From positions 23,035-87,034 of the forward strand of contig SOET01000015.1 of the NCBI GenBank assembly GCA_021646465.1: a stretch of DNA of 64,000 nucleotides, read 5' to 3'. The stretch comes from Candidatus Kuenenia hertensis (GTDB lineage Bacteria > Planctomycetota > Brocadiia > Brocadiales > Brocadiaceae). The position numbers and the translations under genes were made by a program. Below, piece by piece: positions 18,936 to 26,181 of the stretch. The stretch's first letter is position 1; each line of letters starts with the position of its first letter. The notes beneath the pieces are model-generated. The model made no database searches. It had not been told where the DNA came from and worked only from the letters and a program-made list of their open reading frames with translations.

Positions 18936-19616
18936 ATGGAATTTATTACCACTAACTTTGAACGTCTTATTTATGTTTACGAACATATTTTTTGGCTTAA
19001 GGAATGCCTCACGGTATTACAATCTGCAATTATCTTTCTTCTGGTATTATGGATTTTACGAAGAAAGCAAAAAATAGAATTTCTCCTCTATCTTTCCGCT
19101 TGTATTGGGATTGCATGTGTTTATTTTGGCGACAACGAATATTGGAGTGATAATGATATTCTCAAATTTATCGCCCCGTCTTCATTATATATTTGTTATA
19201 AAACAGAAGGAAAAGAGCGAAACATCACCCTTTTCGCCTTTCTTACCCCTTATTTCATAACTTCTTATGAATTTTACCGGAGCCTGGAATTAGCAATAGA
19301 GTCCTTATTGTCACATTCCTTGATCATTTTCAGCATCATTATTGCAAAAAACACCTATTCTCTCTCATTATTTATTAGCATCGTAGCTGGTATGCTCTTT
19401 AACTATATCGGGATAACCGCTCCCCCCAGCACAAGCGAACTTTTTATAAATCCTGCACTGATTACGTTAGCAACCATCTGGCTTGGAATATACAAAAAAA
19501 ACCCTCTTTACGTAAATTTTCTGAAAATTTTCTGGTACACACTTATTTGTTTCGCTTATTTCGGCAGCTGGCTTTTTTACTTTATTGAACCATTCATATC
19601 TTCTTTCTACCAATAA
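18936..19616 (+). CDS. Polytopic membrane protein of unknown function
   Basis: A 226-residue protein I cannot assign to a family. It has an amphipathic N-terminus followed by about six hydrophobic segments, for example LTVLQSAIIFLLVLWIL, FLLYLSACIGIACVYFG, LIIFSIIIAKNTYSLSLFIS, PALITLATIWLGIY and FLKIFWYTLICFAYFGSWLF. Charged pairs (RRKQK, KTEGKERN) mark cytoplasmic loops. It stands alone on the plus strand, opposite the TPR/alpha-CTD gene; the next plus-strand gene encodes a membrane PH-domain protein 150 bases on. No function is proposed. Confidence 0.7.
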   Translation: MEFITTNFERLIYVYEHIFWLKECLTVLQSAIIFLLVLWILRRKQKIEFLLYLSACIGIACVYFGDNEYWSDNDILKFIAPSSLYICYKTEGKERNITLFAFLTPYFITSYEFYRSLELAIESLLSHSLIIFSIIIAKNTYSLSLFISIVAGMLFNYIGITAPPSTSELFINPALITLATIWLGIYKKNPLYVNFLKIFWYTLICFAYFGSWLFYFIEPFISSFYQ

Positions 19617-19766
19617 AACATTCCGGAACCTTTCGGTTCTTCCGCCATACCCTTTTATAACCTTGATGATATTTTTACGTTATTTTTAGTACCTTGACTT
19701 GCAAGAATCCCTTCCTTATAATTTATTTCATCTTTACTATCGCAATAGATCACATTCGGAAATAAA

Positions 19767-20258
19767 ATGAAAATAACTGTTTGTAATTCATCATTTTTTT
19801 TTACAGATACCACCCTTCGGTCTGTCTTAAAACCCAGGATAACACATTATTGGTTACTCTTTTTTATTTTTGTGTTTTCCGTTTTTTTAAGTCTCCGAAA
19901 ATACGGAATAGAATCTGTCTTTGGTCTTTTTCTATTATCATTTGGCAGTATTCTTTTTTGCTATGCACTTCTCACTATTTGCGTTTCCAAATACTTAATC
20001 ACTCAGGATGGGTTATTTCTCAGACAAGGGCCTTTTTCAGCAAGTTTTAAAAAAATAGACTTTAATGATATTAACAAAATATCAATACACCAGGGTTCTA
20101 TTCAAAAACGGTTAAGGGTTGGTACGCTCAAAATTTATACAAATACTCTTACTTACTCACTGAAAGGCATTAAAAACCCACACCAAATAAGGGAACTCAT
20201 TAACCAGGAAAAGGTTTCCTATAATGAAAGACGTGCCTTACTGAAAAACATACTTTAA
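19767..20258 (+). CDS. Membrane protein with a bacterial PH domain
   Basis: A 163-residue protein with two membrane segments (ITHYWLLFFIFVFSVFLSL and SVFGLFLLSFGSILFCYALLTI) followed by a bacterial pleckstrin-homology domain of the DUF304/YdbS-YdbT kind: SKYLITQDGLFLRQGPF...DINKISIHQGSIQKRL.VGTLKIY...LKGIKNPHQIRELI. The strand order and the closing helix that names the partner residues of a lipid-binding PH fold are typical. Function of such proteins is poorly known. It converges with the glycosylphosphotransferase gene that follows. Confidence 0.75.
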   Translation: MKITVCNSSFFFTDTTLRSVLKPRITHYWLLFFIFVFSVFLSLRKYGIESVFGLFLLSFGSILFCYALLTICVSKYLITQDGLFLRQGPFSASFKKIDFNDINKISIHQGSIQKRLRVGTLKIYTNTLTYSLKGIKNPHQIRELINQEKVSYNERRALLKNIL

Positions 20259-20318
20259 TCATTAATCTCAGATACTTCCAAACGGATAAACAACGCCGGA
20301 CTCTCTCTTTTCCGGCTG

Positions 20319-21701
20319 CTATTTCCCCATCCCAAACAACATTACTCTCACCGTTTTCAGCAATACAACAATATCTAAAAGGAAGGACATGTTTTTTATG
20401 TAGTACAAATCGTATTGTAGTTTTTCTTCTGTCTGTTCGATGGTAGACGCATAAGGATATTTCACCTGCGCCCAGCCACTCAAACCAGGTTTCACGGCAA
20501 GCCGTTGCGAATAAAAAGGTATTTTCTTCTCAAACTCCTTTATGAATATTTCTCTTTCCGGACGAGGCCCGACTAAACTCATGTCCCCTTTTACCACATT
20601 CAATAACTGCGGTATTTCATCCAGCCGCCATTTTCTTAAGAACTTTCCCACCTTTGTGACTCTGTGATCGTTGTCTGCGGCATATACCGCTCCTGTTTGT
20701 GATTCCGCATCGTTTATCATCGTTCGAAATTTTATAATCGTAAACTTCCTGGTATCTTTCCCCATCCTTTCCTGCGTATAAAAAACGCTTCCTCTTGATG
20801 TAACTTTTATTACAACAGCAATTAAGACAATTGCAGGAATTGATACAGTAAACAAGACCAACGAAATAATGGTTTCTAAAACAGGTTTGATAATTCTTCC
20901 ATATAATTTCGGTTTGCTGATAACGACATGCAGCATCCACATGTCATTAATATGCATAAATGGAATCTTGCCTGTCAACTGTTCATATATCGACGGCATA
21001 TCGATTACATCTATGCCATTCCATGAACAATGAATCAGCGTTTTGATCAGGTCCGCATGTTTTTCATGGGTAATGGCGGAAATAATGGTATCGACATTAT
21101 ATTTCCGTATAACTGTGTTTATAGCAGACCTGTCCCCTAAAACAGGTATTCCGTGTATTCGCTTGTTCAACTTCTCCGGATCATCATCAACAAATCCTAT
21201 TACTTTTATTCCCGCCTTTTTTGCCTTATTTATCTCCTCTAAAACCGTTTTTCCCGCCCATCCGGCGCCTATAATAAACGCCCTCCTGTTAAAAAGCGGC
21301 TGTTCTATTATATAGCTGTAAAGCATTCTCCAGCCTGCTATAAAGAAAATAACCAATGCCCCGTTAATTAAGAAAACCCCTCTTCCTATCCTCAGCGACC
21401 AGTTTATATAAAATATAACCATCGTTATGATAAAAGCTATTGCCGTCGCAAAAATGATAGAAAGAATAATACCTATAGATTTGTAATCTTTACGGACATC
21501 GTAGAGTTCCGCAAATGAAAATGTTGTTATAAGAACAACGCCGGAAACCGCAAACGACATGGGGTTTCCTTTTACGTAATCCAGCCCCCCATCAATTCCA
21601 AGGCGTACTATTGCAGATAAGACTATTGCAAGGCTTACAATAAAAAGATCTCCCAACACCAGCATTATTTTTCTTTTAGAAGCAGGATAATAAAATTTCA
21701 T
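20319..21701 (-). CDS. Polyprenyl-phosphate sugar-1-phosphate transferase (WbaP/WcaJ family)
   Basis: This 460-residue integral membrane enzyme loads the first sugar-1-phosphate onto undecaprenyl phosphate to start an exopolysaccharide or O-antigen repeat unit. The N-terminal half has four to five membrane segments and a CoA-binding-like Rossmann region (RRAFIIGAGWAGKTVLEEI...VIGFVDDDPEKLNKRIHG). The C-terminal catalytic region has GSVFYTQERMGKDTRKFTI, KFRTM, GKFLRKWRLDEIPQLLNV and the LVGPRPERE signature. Sugar specificity cannot be read. It is 9 bases downstream of the B12-radical SAM gene on the same strand. Confidence 0.92.
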   Translation of the reverse strand: MKFYYPASKRKIMLVLGDLFIVSLAIVLSAIVRLGIDGGLDYVKGNPMSFAVSGVVLITTFSFAELYDVRKDYKSIGIILSIIFATAIAFIITMVIFYINWSLRIGRGVFLINGALVIFFIAGWRMLYSYIIEQPLFNRRAFIIGAGWAGKTVLEEINKAKKAGIKVIGFVDDDPEKLNKRIHGIPVLGDRSAINTVIRKYNVDTIISAITHEKHADLIKTLIHCSWNGIDVIDMPSIYEQLTGKIPFMHINDMWMLHVVISKPKLYGRIIKPVLETIISLVLFTVSIPAIVLIAVVIKVTSRGSVFYTQERMGKDTRKFTIIKFRTMINDAESQTGAVYAADNDHRVTKVGKFLRKWRLDEIPQLLNVVKGDMSLVGPRPEREIFIKEFEKKIPFYSQRLAVKPGLSGWAQVKYPYASTIEQTEEKLQYDLYYIKNMSFLLDIVVLLKTVRVMLFGMGK

Positions 21702-21710
21702 CGCAATCTT

Positions 21711-23201
21711 TTATCTCATCCACCCCAGGAATTTTTCTATATCACTCAAAAGAATCTTCGGATTGTACAAATAGACAGAGCTTCTGGCCTTTGCCCTTTC
21801 AAATATCCGTGCAATATTTTTGTTATAATCATGAAACGTTTCCTTTACTTCTTTTTCAAGGGCAACAAACTCTTCCTGATCCATTGTATCGCTTCTTCTT
21901 TTTACGTCTTTGAGATAATAGTCGCTCGGTATCCGCGAAAAGAATTCTTCATACTCCATCTCTCTCTTCACCAATCCTCTCTCGACGCCAATATCAAACA
22001 ATCTTGTGCCGGGAAACGGTTCATACACCCCGACTGAAGCAAAACTGGGTTTGATTTCATACAACAGTTTTACTGTTTCCATAATGTCCTCCTTTGTCTC
22101 TGTCGGCACTCCCATCATAAAATATGCCGTCCAGTGTATGCCTGCCTTCCGAAAAAGTTTTGCAGTCTCTTTCGTCCGTTCCAATTGCACACCTTTATCC
22201 ATAATTTTCAAAATTCTTTCACTGCCGGATTCAACTCCTACTTTTATACTGTTGCATCCTGCTTTTTTCATTATCTTCAATAGTTGAAAATCCACCAAAT
22301 CAGCCCTCGTATTGCAATCCCACTTTATCTTCAACCCCTGCTTTAATATTGCTTCGCAAAATTCCGTTACCCTTTTCCTGTTCACCGTAAAAGAATCATC
22401 TTTAAAAGTAAACTGATGCGTTCCATATTTCTCATAAACGTATTTGATTTCTTCAATGATATTCGTTATGGAACGATACCTTACTTTCCTTGTCCATATT
22501 TGTGTGGCGCAATAGGAACAATTAAACGGACAACCTCTGCTTCCCATAATAAGCCCCATATCTTCAGAGGTGTAAGTATTTGCCCCTATAAACGAATCTC
22601 TATCGGGGACAGGAAGCGTATCCAGATTATCAATAAATTTCCCGGAACCATTATTTATTTTTTTACCGTCTTTACAATAGGAAAGACCTGCAATTCTTTC
22701 AAAATTGTTTTCTTTATTCTCAAGCGAATTTGCCAGTTCCAGAAAAGAGCCTTCCCCTTCTCCGCTGATAACAAAATCAACATCATCCGAAACATTGAAT
22801 ATTTCAGACGGTTTTAACGTCGCATGCGGGCCGCCAAAAACCACGTTACACTTTTTATCATATGTTTTTATCAACGACGCTACCGTAAAAGCAGAAGCAG
22901 CTTTGGGCGTCATTACGGTAATCCCGACAAGGTTAGGCTGGTAGGTGCGCAAGGTTTCCGATATTTCTTTTATGATTTGATTTTCGGGATTTCTGAGTTC
23001 TTTTGAATAGGCGGCATACATCTCCGGTAGCCTTGTATAGTCTATGCCCTTCGAATCCGTATTGCAGTCGGCGTCATAAATCGTCACGTTATGTCCCGCT
23101 TTTTTGAGAACAGACGACAGATAACTCAATCCCAAAGGAAAATACCGGTTGTAATAATGAAAAAAGCGGTAAAACGGCGGATCTATCAGAAGAATATTCA
23201 T
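21711..23201 (-). CDS. B12-binding-domain radical SAM protein
   Basis: A 496-residue protein with an N-terminal cobalamin-binding fold (MNILLIDPPFYRFFHYY, PLGLSYLSSVLKKAGHNVTIYDAD, VVFGGPHATLKPSEI, DFVISGEGEGSFLELANSL) and a radical SAM barrel with the cluster motif CPFNCSYCA. It belongs to the BchE/HpnJ-like group, which modifies unactivated carbons. The start at 23201 overlaps the upstream ATPase gene by 4 bases (ATGA); a longer reading frame exists but the family begins at MNILLI. Its substrate is unknown. Placement before a polyprenyl glycosylphosphotransferase hints at envelope polysaccharide or lipid work; a ladderane link would be speculation. Confidence 0.85.
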   Translation of the reverse strand: MNILLIDPPFYRFFHYYNRYFPLGLSYLSSVLKKAGHNVTIYDADCNTDSKGIDYTRLPEMYAAYSKELRNPENQIIKEISETLRTYQPNLVGITVMTPKAASAFTVASLIKTYDKKCNVVFGGPHATLKPSEIFNVSDDVDFVISGEGEGSFLELANSLENKENNFERIAGLSYCKDGKKINNGSGKFIDNLDTLPVPDRDSFIGANTYTSEDMGLIMGSRGCPFNCSYCATQIWTRKVRYRSITNIIEEIKYVYEKYGTHQFTFKDDSFTVNRKRVTEFCEAILKQGLKIKWDCNTRADLVDFQLLKIMKKAGCNSIKVGVESGSERILKIMDKGVQLERTKETAKLFRKAGIHWTAYFMMGVPTETKEDIMETVKLLYEIKPSFASVGVYEPFPGTRLFDIGVERGLVKREMEYEEFFSRIPSDYYLKDVKRRSDTMDQEEFVALEKEVKETFHDYNKNIARIFERAKARSSVYLYNPKILLSDIEKFLGWMR

Positions 23202-24733
23202 TTTTGCAATCCCCGATCCATACTTCTGTATTGTATCGCCTCTGAAACGTGCTCCACCTTTATACACCCGCTCTCTTCCATATCAGCAATGGTACGGGCA
23301 ACCTTTAATATTTTACTGTGTCCGCGGGCAGAAATTCCCAGTTCCGCCATTGCCTGGTACAATAACAATTCTGCCTGCCTGTCAAGCACACAATACTCTT
23401 TTATCTGCTTTGAAGTCATATGAGCGTTTACCTCTATCGTTTGGTCCTTAAAGCGTTCATTCTGTATTTCTCTTGCCAGAACAGTCTTTTCCCTTAATAC
23501 TTCGGAAGAATATCCTTCTGTATCAGATACAAGCTCTTTGTAGCTCACTGCCGGAATTTCAAGCTGTATATCAATTCTGTCCATCAAAGGCCCGGATACT
23601 TTTGAAGAATAATTTTGTATCTGGTAGGAAGTACAACGGCATTCCTTTATTCTGTCAGTATAGTATCCGCATGGACAAGGATTCATCGCACACACAAGCA
23701 TAAAACGCGCTGGATATGTCACCGAATTCATTGCGCGTGATATCGTAACATTGCCCGTTTCCAGAGGTTGACGGAGCACTTCCAGGGTTTTTCTGTCAAA
23801 TTCAGGAAGTTCATCCAGGAATAATACCCCGTTATGTGAAAGACTGATTTCTCCCGCTCTTGGAATTGACCCGCCTCCGATGAGCCCGGCAGTGCTAATG
23901 GTATGGTGGGGCGCCCTGAACGGCCTTGTCGCAATTAAAGACTTCTTTGCATCCAGAAGCCCCAGCACACTGTATATTTTTGTGGTTTCCAGCGCCTCTT
24001 CCAGGGAAAGCCGGGGCATGATCGTAGGAATACGCTGAACAAGCATCGTTTTCCCCGCCCCGGGAGGTCCGATCAGAATAACGTTATGATTCCCCGCAGC
24101 AGCAACGGTTAATGCCCGTTTTGCATGTTCCTGCCCCTTTATCTCCGCAAAATCCACTTCGTATTCAGAATACTTCTGAAAAACTTCATCAGGTTCGATC
24201 CGGTATTTTTCAGGAAGAATCGACTTTGTCAGAATTCCCACAGCCTGTTCCAGCGTTTCAACGGGCAGGACATCAAGTCCTTCTACCACCGCGGCCTCCG
24301 GCGCATTCTCCGAAGGAAGGAGCATTTTTTTTATCCCCTGTTCACGGCATTTTAATGCCATCGGCAAGCATCCTTTCACGGAACGAACCTTTCCATCTAA
24401 TGATAACTCGCCGACAATCGCATACTCGCTAAGATCAGGTATTTCAAGCTGGCTTGTAGCGGCAAGAATTCCCACCGCAATCGGTAGTTCAAAAACAGGG
24501 CCTTCCTTTTTTCTGTCCGCCGGCGCAAGGTTTATTATGACATTTTTGCCGGGAAATTGGTAACCGCTATTATTCAGCGCCGCTTTCACCCTGTCGCGGC
24601 TTTCTTTCACCGCGGTATCCGGCAGCCCTACAATAATCGTCGAAGGCATCTCCCCTTTTGCAACATAGATCTCTACCTCCACCAGGTATCCTTCAATACC
24701 ATAAACAGAAACACTTTTTACATTTGCCAGCAT
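23198..24733 (-). CDS. comM: YifB/ComM-type magnesium chelatase-like AAA+ ATPase
   Basis: A 511-residue protein of the ComM family, a hexameric helicase that extends branch migration during natural transformation and recombination. It has the N-terminal Lon-like domain (PSTIIVGLPDTAVKESRDRVKAAL), Walker A IGPPGAGKTMLV, RPFRAPHHTISTAGLIGGG, Walker B LFLDELPEFDRKTLEVLRQPLE, and MLVCAMNPCPCG followed by the zinc-like Cys cluster CRCT. The C-terminal helical region (ISARGHSKILKVARTIADM) is complete. Length is normal. It forms an overlapping pair with the downstream radical SAM gene. Confidence 0.93.
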   Translation of the reverse strand: MLANVKSVSVYGIEGYLVEVEIYVAKGEMPSTIIVGLPDTAVKESRDRVKAALNNSGYQFPGKNVIINLAPADRKKEGPVFELPIAVGILAATSQLEIPDLSEYAIVGELSLDGKVRSVKGCLPMALKCREQGIKKMLLPSENAPEAAVVEGLDVLPVETLEQAVGILTKSILPEKYRIEPDEVFQKYSEYEVDFAEIKGQEHAKRALTVAAAGNHNVILIGPPGAGKTMLVQRIPTIMPRLSLEEALETTKIYSVLGLLDAKKSLIATRPFRAPHHTISTAGLIGGGSIPRAGEISLSHNGVLFLDELPEFDRKTLEVLRQPLETGNVTISRAMNSVTYPARFMLVCAMNPCPCGYYTDRIKECRCTSYQIQNYSSKVSGPLMDRIDIQLEIPAVSYKELVSDTEGYSSEVLREKTVLAREIQNERFKDQTIEVNAHMTSKQIKEYCVLDRQAELLLYQAMAELGISARGHSKILKVARTIADMEESGCIKVEHVSEAIQYRSMDRGLQK

Positions 24734-24767
24734 CTTTTAGGCCATCGGTAACTTTTTTCGCCAACAA

Positions 24768-24797
24768 GGTCGGGTTTCTTACCCGACAAAACACTAC
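24768..24797 (+). repeat. Dispersed hairpin repeat, family B
   Basis: Stem GTCGGGT / ACCCGAC around a TTCTT loop followed by AAAACACTAC. The same unit with the same tail recurs at 25442-25470 and, inverted, at 28521-28548; a shortened copy is at 36715-36735. It lies just upstream of comM. Confidence 0.85.
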
Positions 24798-24828
24798 ACC
24801 ACATCTCAAAATAAATGAAATTGTGATT

Positions 24829-24854
24829 GATGGGTCAAGCGAAGCAGACCCATC
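24829..24854. repeat. Hairpin, 8-bp stem
   Basis: GATGGGTC and GACCCATC are perfect complements around a 10-base loop. It lies 45 bases beyond the stop of the hicA-like gene on the minus strand; it could be a terminator or another dispersed repeat. Only one copy was seen. Confidence 0.5.
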
Positions 24855-24898
24855 CTTGCTACTTTTTTATTATTTAGAGTAACTCTTTAAATTCTTCA

Positions 24899-25060
24899 TC
24901 AGATAAACCAGGTATACGGGTTAATCCGTTTATGACGCGGTATTGTAATTCTGCGCTTACCGTCTGACATACCAATATGTTTTCCCTGCTTAATAACCCG
25001 AAAACCAACCTTAGAAAAAGCATTCACTGCACGATCAGAAGAAATATCAGTAAAAAGCAT
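24899..25060 (-). pseudogene. hicA: Truncated HicA-like mRNA interferase toxin
   Basis: A 53-residue frame begins at ATG 25060, overlapping the stop of the HicB-like gene by ATGA. It shows the HicA fold signals: AVNAFSKVGFRVIKQGKH with the catalytic-type His, and RRITIPRHKRINPYT. It then ends abruptly (WFI, stop). The usual HicA ending (a GLT-x-EEF helix) is found immediately downstream in another frame as PGLSDEEFKELL, so a small deletion with frameshift has removed the C-terminal helix. It is probably an inactive toxin. Gene order here (antitoxin first) occurs in part of the family. Confidence 0.7.
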
Positions 25061-25254
25061 CAGGCATTTACCTCTACCTCATAAATAGTACCTTTGTTTT
25101 CCTCTGCAATTATTGTTAAATATGTATGAATAGCATATTTAATGTTTTCCAGAGACTCCTCTAAAGTATCTCCCTGACTGTGACAACCAGGCAAGATGGG
25201 GCAATGAACATCATAACCGTATTCACTTTTATGCACGACTACAGGATATTTCAT
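25060..25254 (-). CDS. hicB: HicB-like antitoxin (partial RNase H fold, short form)
   Basis: A 64-residue protein with the HicB/UPF0150 signature: MKYPVVVHKSEYGYDVHCPILPGCHSQGDTLEESLENIKYAI, that is the Y-x-V-x-(F/C)-P-x-LPGC-x-(S/T)-x-GDT-x-EEA pattern. It lacks a DNA-binding C-terminal extension, as expected of short HicB proteins. An AGAGG site precedes the ATG. Its toxin partner downstream is truncated, so the module may be decaying. Confidence 0.85.
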   Translation of the reverse strand: MKYPVVVHKSEYGYDVHCPILPGCHSQGDTLEESLENIKYAIHTYLTIIAEENKGTIYEVEVNA

Positions 25255-25284
25255 CTTTTAGCCTCTTTCAAAAACAAAATTAGT

Positions 25285-25377
25285 CCATTTAATAGGTTCA
25301 CAATTTGTGATTTATAGACAAAGTCGTACAAGTTTAACACGTACAAACGAGAGACGCATTGCAATACGTCTCTACAG
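25285..25377 (+). repeat. Composite dispersed repeat (family H plus hairpin A)
   Basis: About 93 bases that recur, inverted, at 28433-28515. Both copies contain a CACAATTTGTGATT block, CGTACAAGTTTAACACGTAC and end in a GAGACGCATTG hairpin (family A). The two copies bracket the HicAB remnants, DUF542 gene and the kinase gene. No coding capacity is evident. Confidence 0.85.
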
Positions 25378-25441
25378 GCCGTGCCACCCTATTATCGATT
25401 CAAAATTCACATTGTATGAACATCTTTAATGTTTTCCAGTA

Positions 25442-25470
25442 GTCGGGTTTCTTACCCGACAAAACACTAC
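25442..25470 (+). repeat. Hairpin repeat, family B, overlapping a gene end
   Basis: Same stem as at 24768. The stop codon of the minus-strand DUF542 gene (25467-25469) lies inside the conserved tail of this repeat, so the repeat supplies the stop codon and a hairpin just after it. Confidence 0.8.
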
Positions 25471-25664
25471 TTCACCGCATCGTTCAGTTTCGCAAGGAGT
25501 TTTTCCAGGTCTCCTCCGCTCATTGCCGCTGTTTTTTCAATACTGAATCCGCCGCCGCAGCAGGAATCAACACCAAAATCCTTAAAAATACCTATTGTTT
25601 TTGGATATTTCTGTATCACATCATTGATAATCATATCCTTCGTAATTACCTTATTTTCTCCCAT
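25467..25664 (-). CDS. DUF542 (ScdA/RIC N-terminal-like) small protein
   Basis: A 65-residue protein consisting only of the DUF542 domain: ITKDMIINDVIQKYPKTIGIFKDFGVDSCCGGG. The same domain starts the di-iron Fe-S repair protein ScdA/RIC/YtfE, but the hemerythrin-like part is absent, as in other stand-alone members. The CCGGG pair may bind metal. The upstream CAGGTAAG supports the ATG at 25664. A role in Fe-S maintenance or nitrosative stress response is inference; nitrogen-oxide metabolism in the presumed host makes it plausible. Confidence 0.85.
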   Translation of the reverse strand: MGENKVITKDMIINDVIQKYPKTIGIFKDFGVDSCCGGGFSIEKTAAMSGGDLEKLLAKLNDAVK

Positions 25665-25831
25665 CTTACCTGTTCTCCCTATTCAAAAAACACAAATAAA
25701 AATTTTAAATTTTAATAATAACGTAAACATTTTTTAAAATCCACGCATTTTTAGGAGAACACTCCTCTTCATTTGGCTATAATCATGACATCCTTTTCAG
25801 GATTTGGAAATTAACCATCACGGCATAGACT

Positions 25832-25858
25832 GTAGAGACGCATTGCTATGCGTCTCTA
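25832..25858. repeat. Dispersed hairpin repeat, family A
   Basis: TAGAGACGCAT / ATGCGTCTCTA inverted arms around TGCT or similar. Further copies lie at 25349-25375, 28433-28459, 28727-28754 and 46141-46167; 38975-39003 has the same ends with a different core. Confidence 0.85.
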
Positions 25859-25886
25859 TCCACGCCGACGCGGTACGTCTCGGGTT

Positions 25887-25912
25887 GCTGTCAGGAGGAA
25901 ACTCCTGACAGC
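25887..25912. repeat. Dispersed hairpin repeat, family C
   Basis: Perfect 11-bp arms GCTGTCAGGAG / CTCCTGACAGC with a GAAA loop. Further copies are at 33518-33543, 33559-33584, 36751-36776, 36794-36819 and 40886-40911. Confidence 0.85.
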
Positions 25913-25965
25913 ACGAATGTATTTTGGGAATAAGCAAAATCGCCTACATGAAAAACCATGTCACA

Positions 25966-26000
25966 TGTGTCATGGCACACTTTGTGCCAATTATGACACA
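25966..26000. promoter_or_regulatory. Dyad, candidate enhancer (UAS) for a sigma-54 activator
   Basis: Nested inverted repeats: TGTGTCAT pairs with ATGACACA and GGCACA with TGTGCC around a CTT centre, with AATT inserted on the right. Its right half is TGTGCCA-ATTA-TGACACA, the same dyad found twice at 36183-36233 and once at 36503-36532. It lies about 100 bases upstream of a sigma-54 promoter. Confidence 0.7.
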
Positions 26001-26099
26001 CTTTTGTATAAAAACAGAAACGATTACTGTTTTTCTTCTTATTCTGTAAATCTTTTCACGATAAATCGTTACACAATCCAATACTGTCTGGCATGTGTT

Positions 26100-26115
26100 T
26101 GGCACATTTATTGCT
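26100..26115 (+). promoter_or_regulatory. Sigma-54 (-24/-12) promoter of the kinase gene
   Basis: TGGCACATTTATTGCT matches the RpoN consensus TGGCACG-N4-TTGCW at all key bases, with the correct spacing between the GG and GC elements. The predicted start site is near 26126, about 55 bases before the kinase start codon. Confidence 0.8.
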
Positions 26116-26181
26116 CTCAATAAGATCATACCAATATTAAAACTACTTTTTCCATTTGTTATATAAAGAGAAAATAACGTG

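Larger units (their letters stand above)
25665..26181. other. Regulatory and repeat-rich intergenic region before the kinase gene
   Basis: About 515 bases between the DUF542 gene and the kinase gene. It contains a family A hairpin (25832-25858), a family C hairpin (25887-25912), a large dyad (25966-26000) and a sigma-54 promoter (26100-26115), each listed separately. No coding region is credible. Confidence 0.7.

Noticed and set aside
25848..26123. Plus-strand reading frame of about 90 codons
   Set aside because: It runs through hairpin repeats, the dyad and the sigma-54 promoter and has no protein-like composition.
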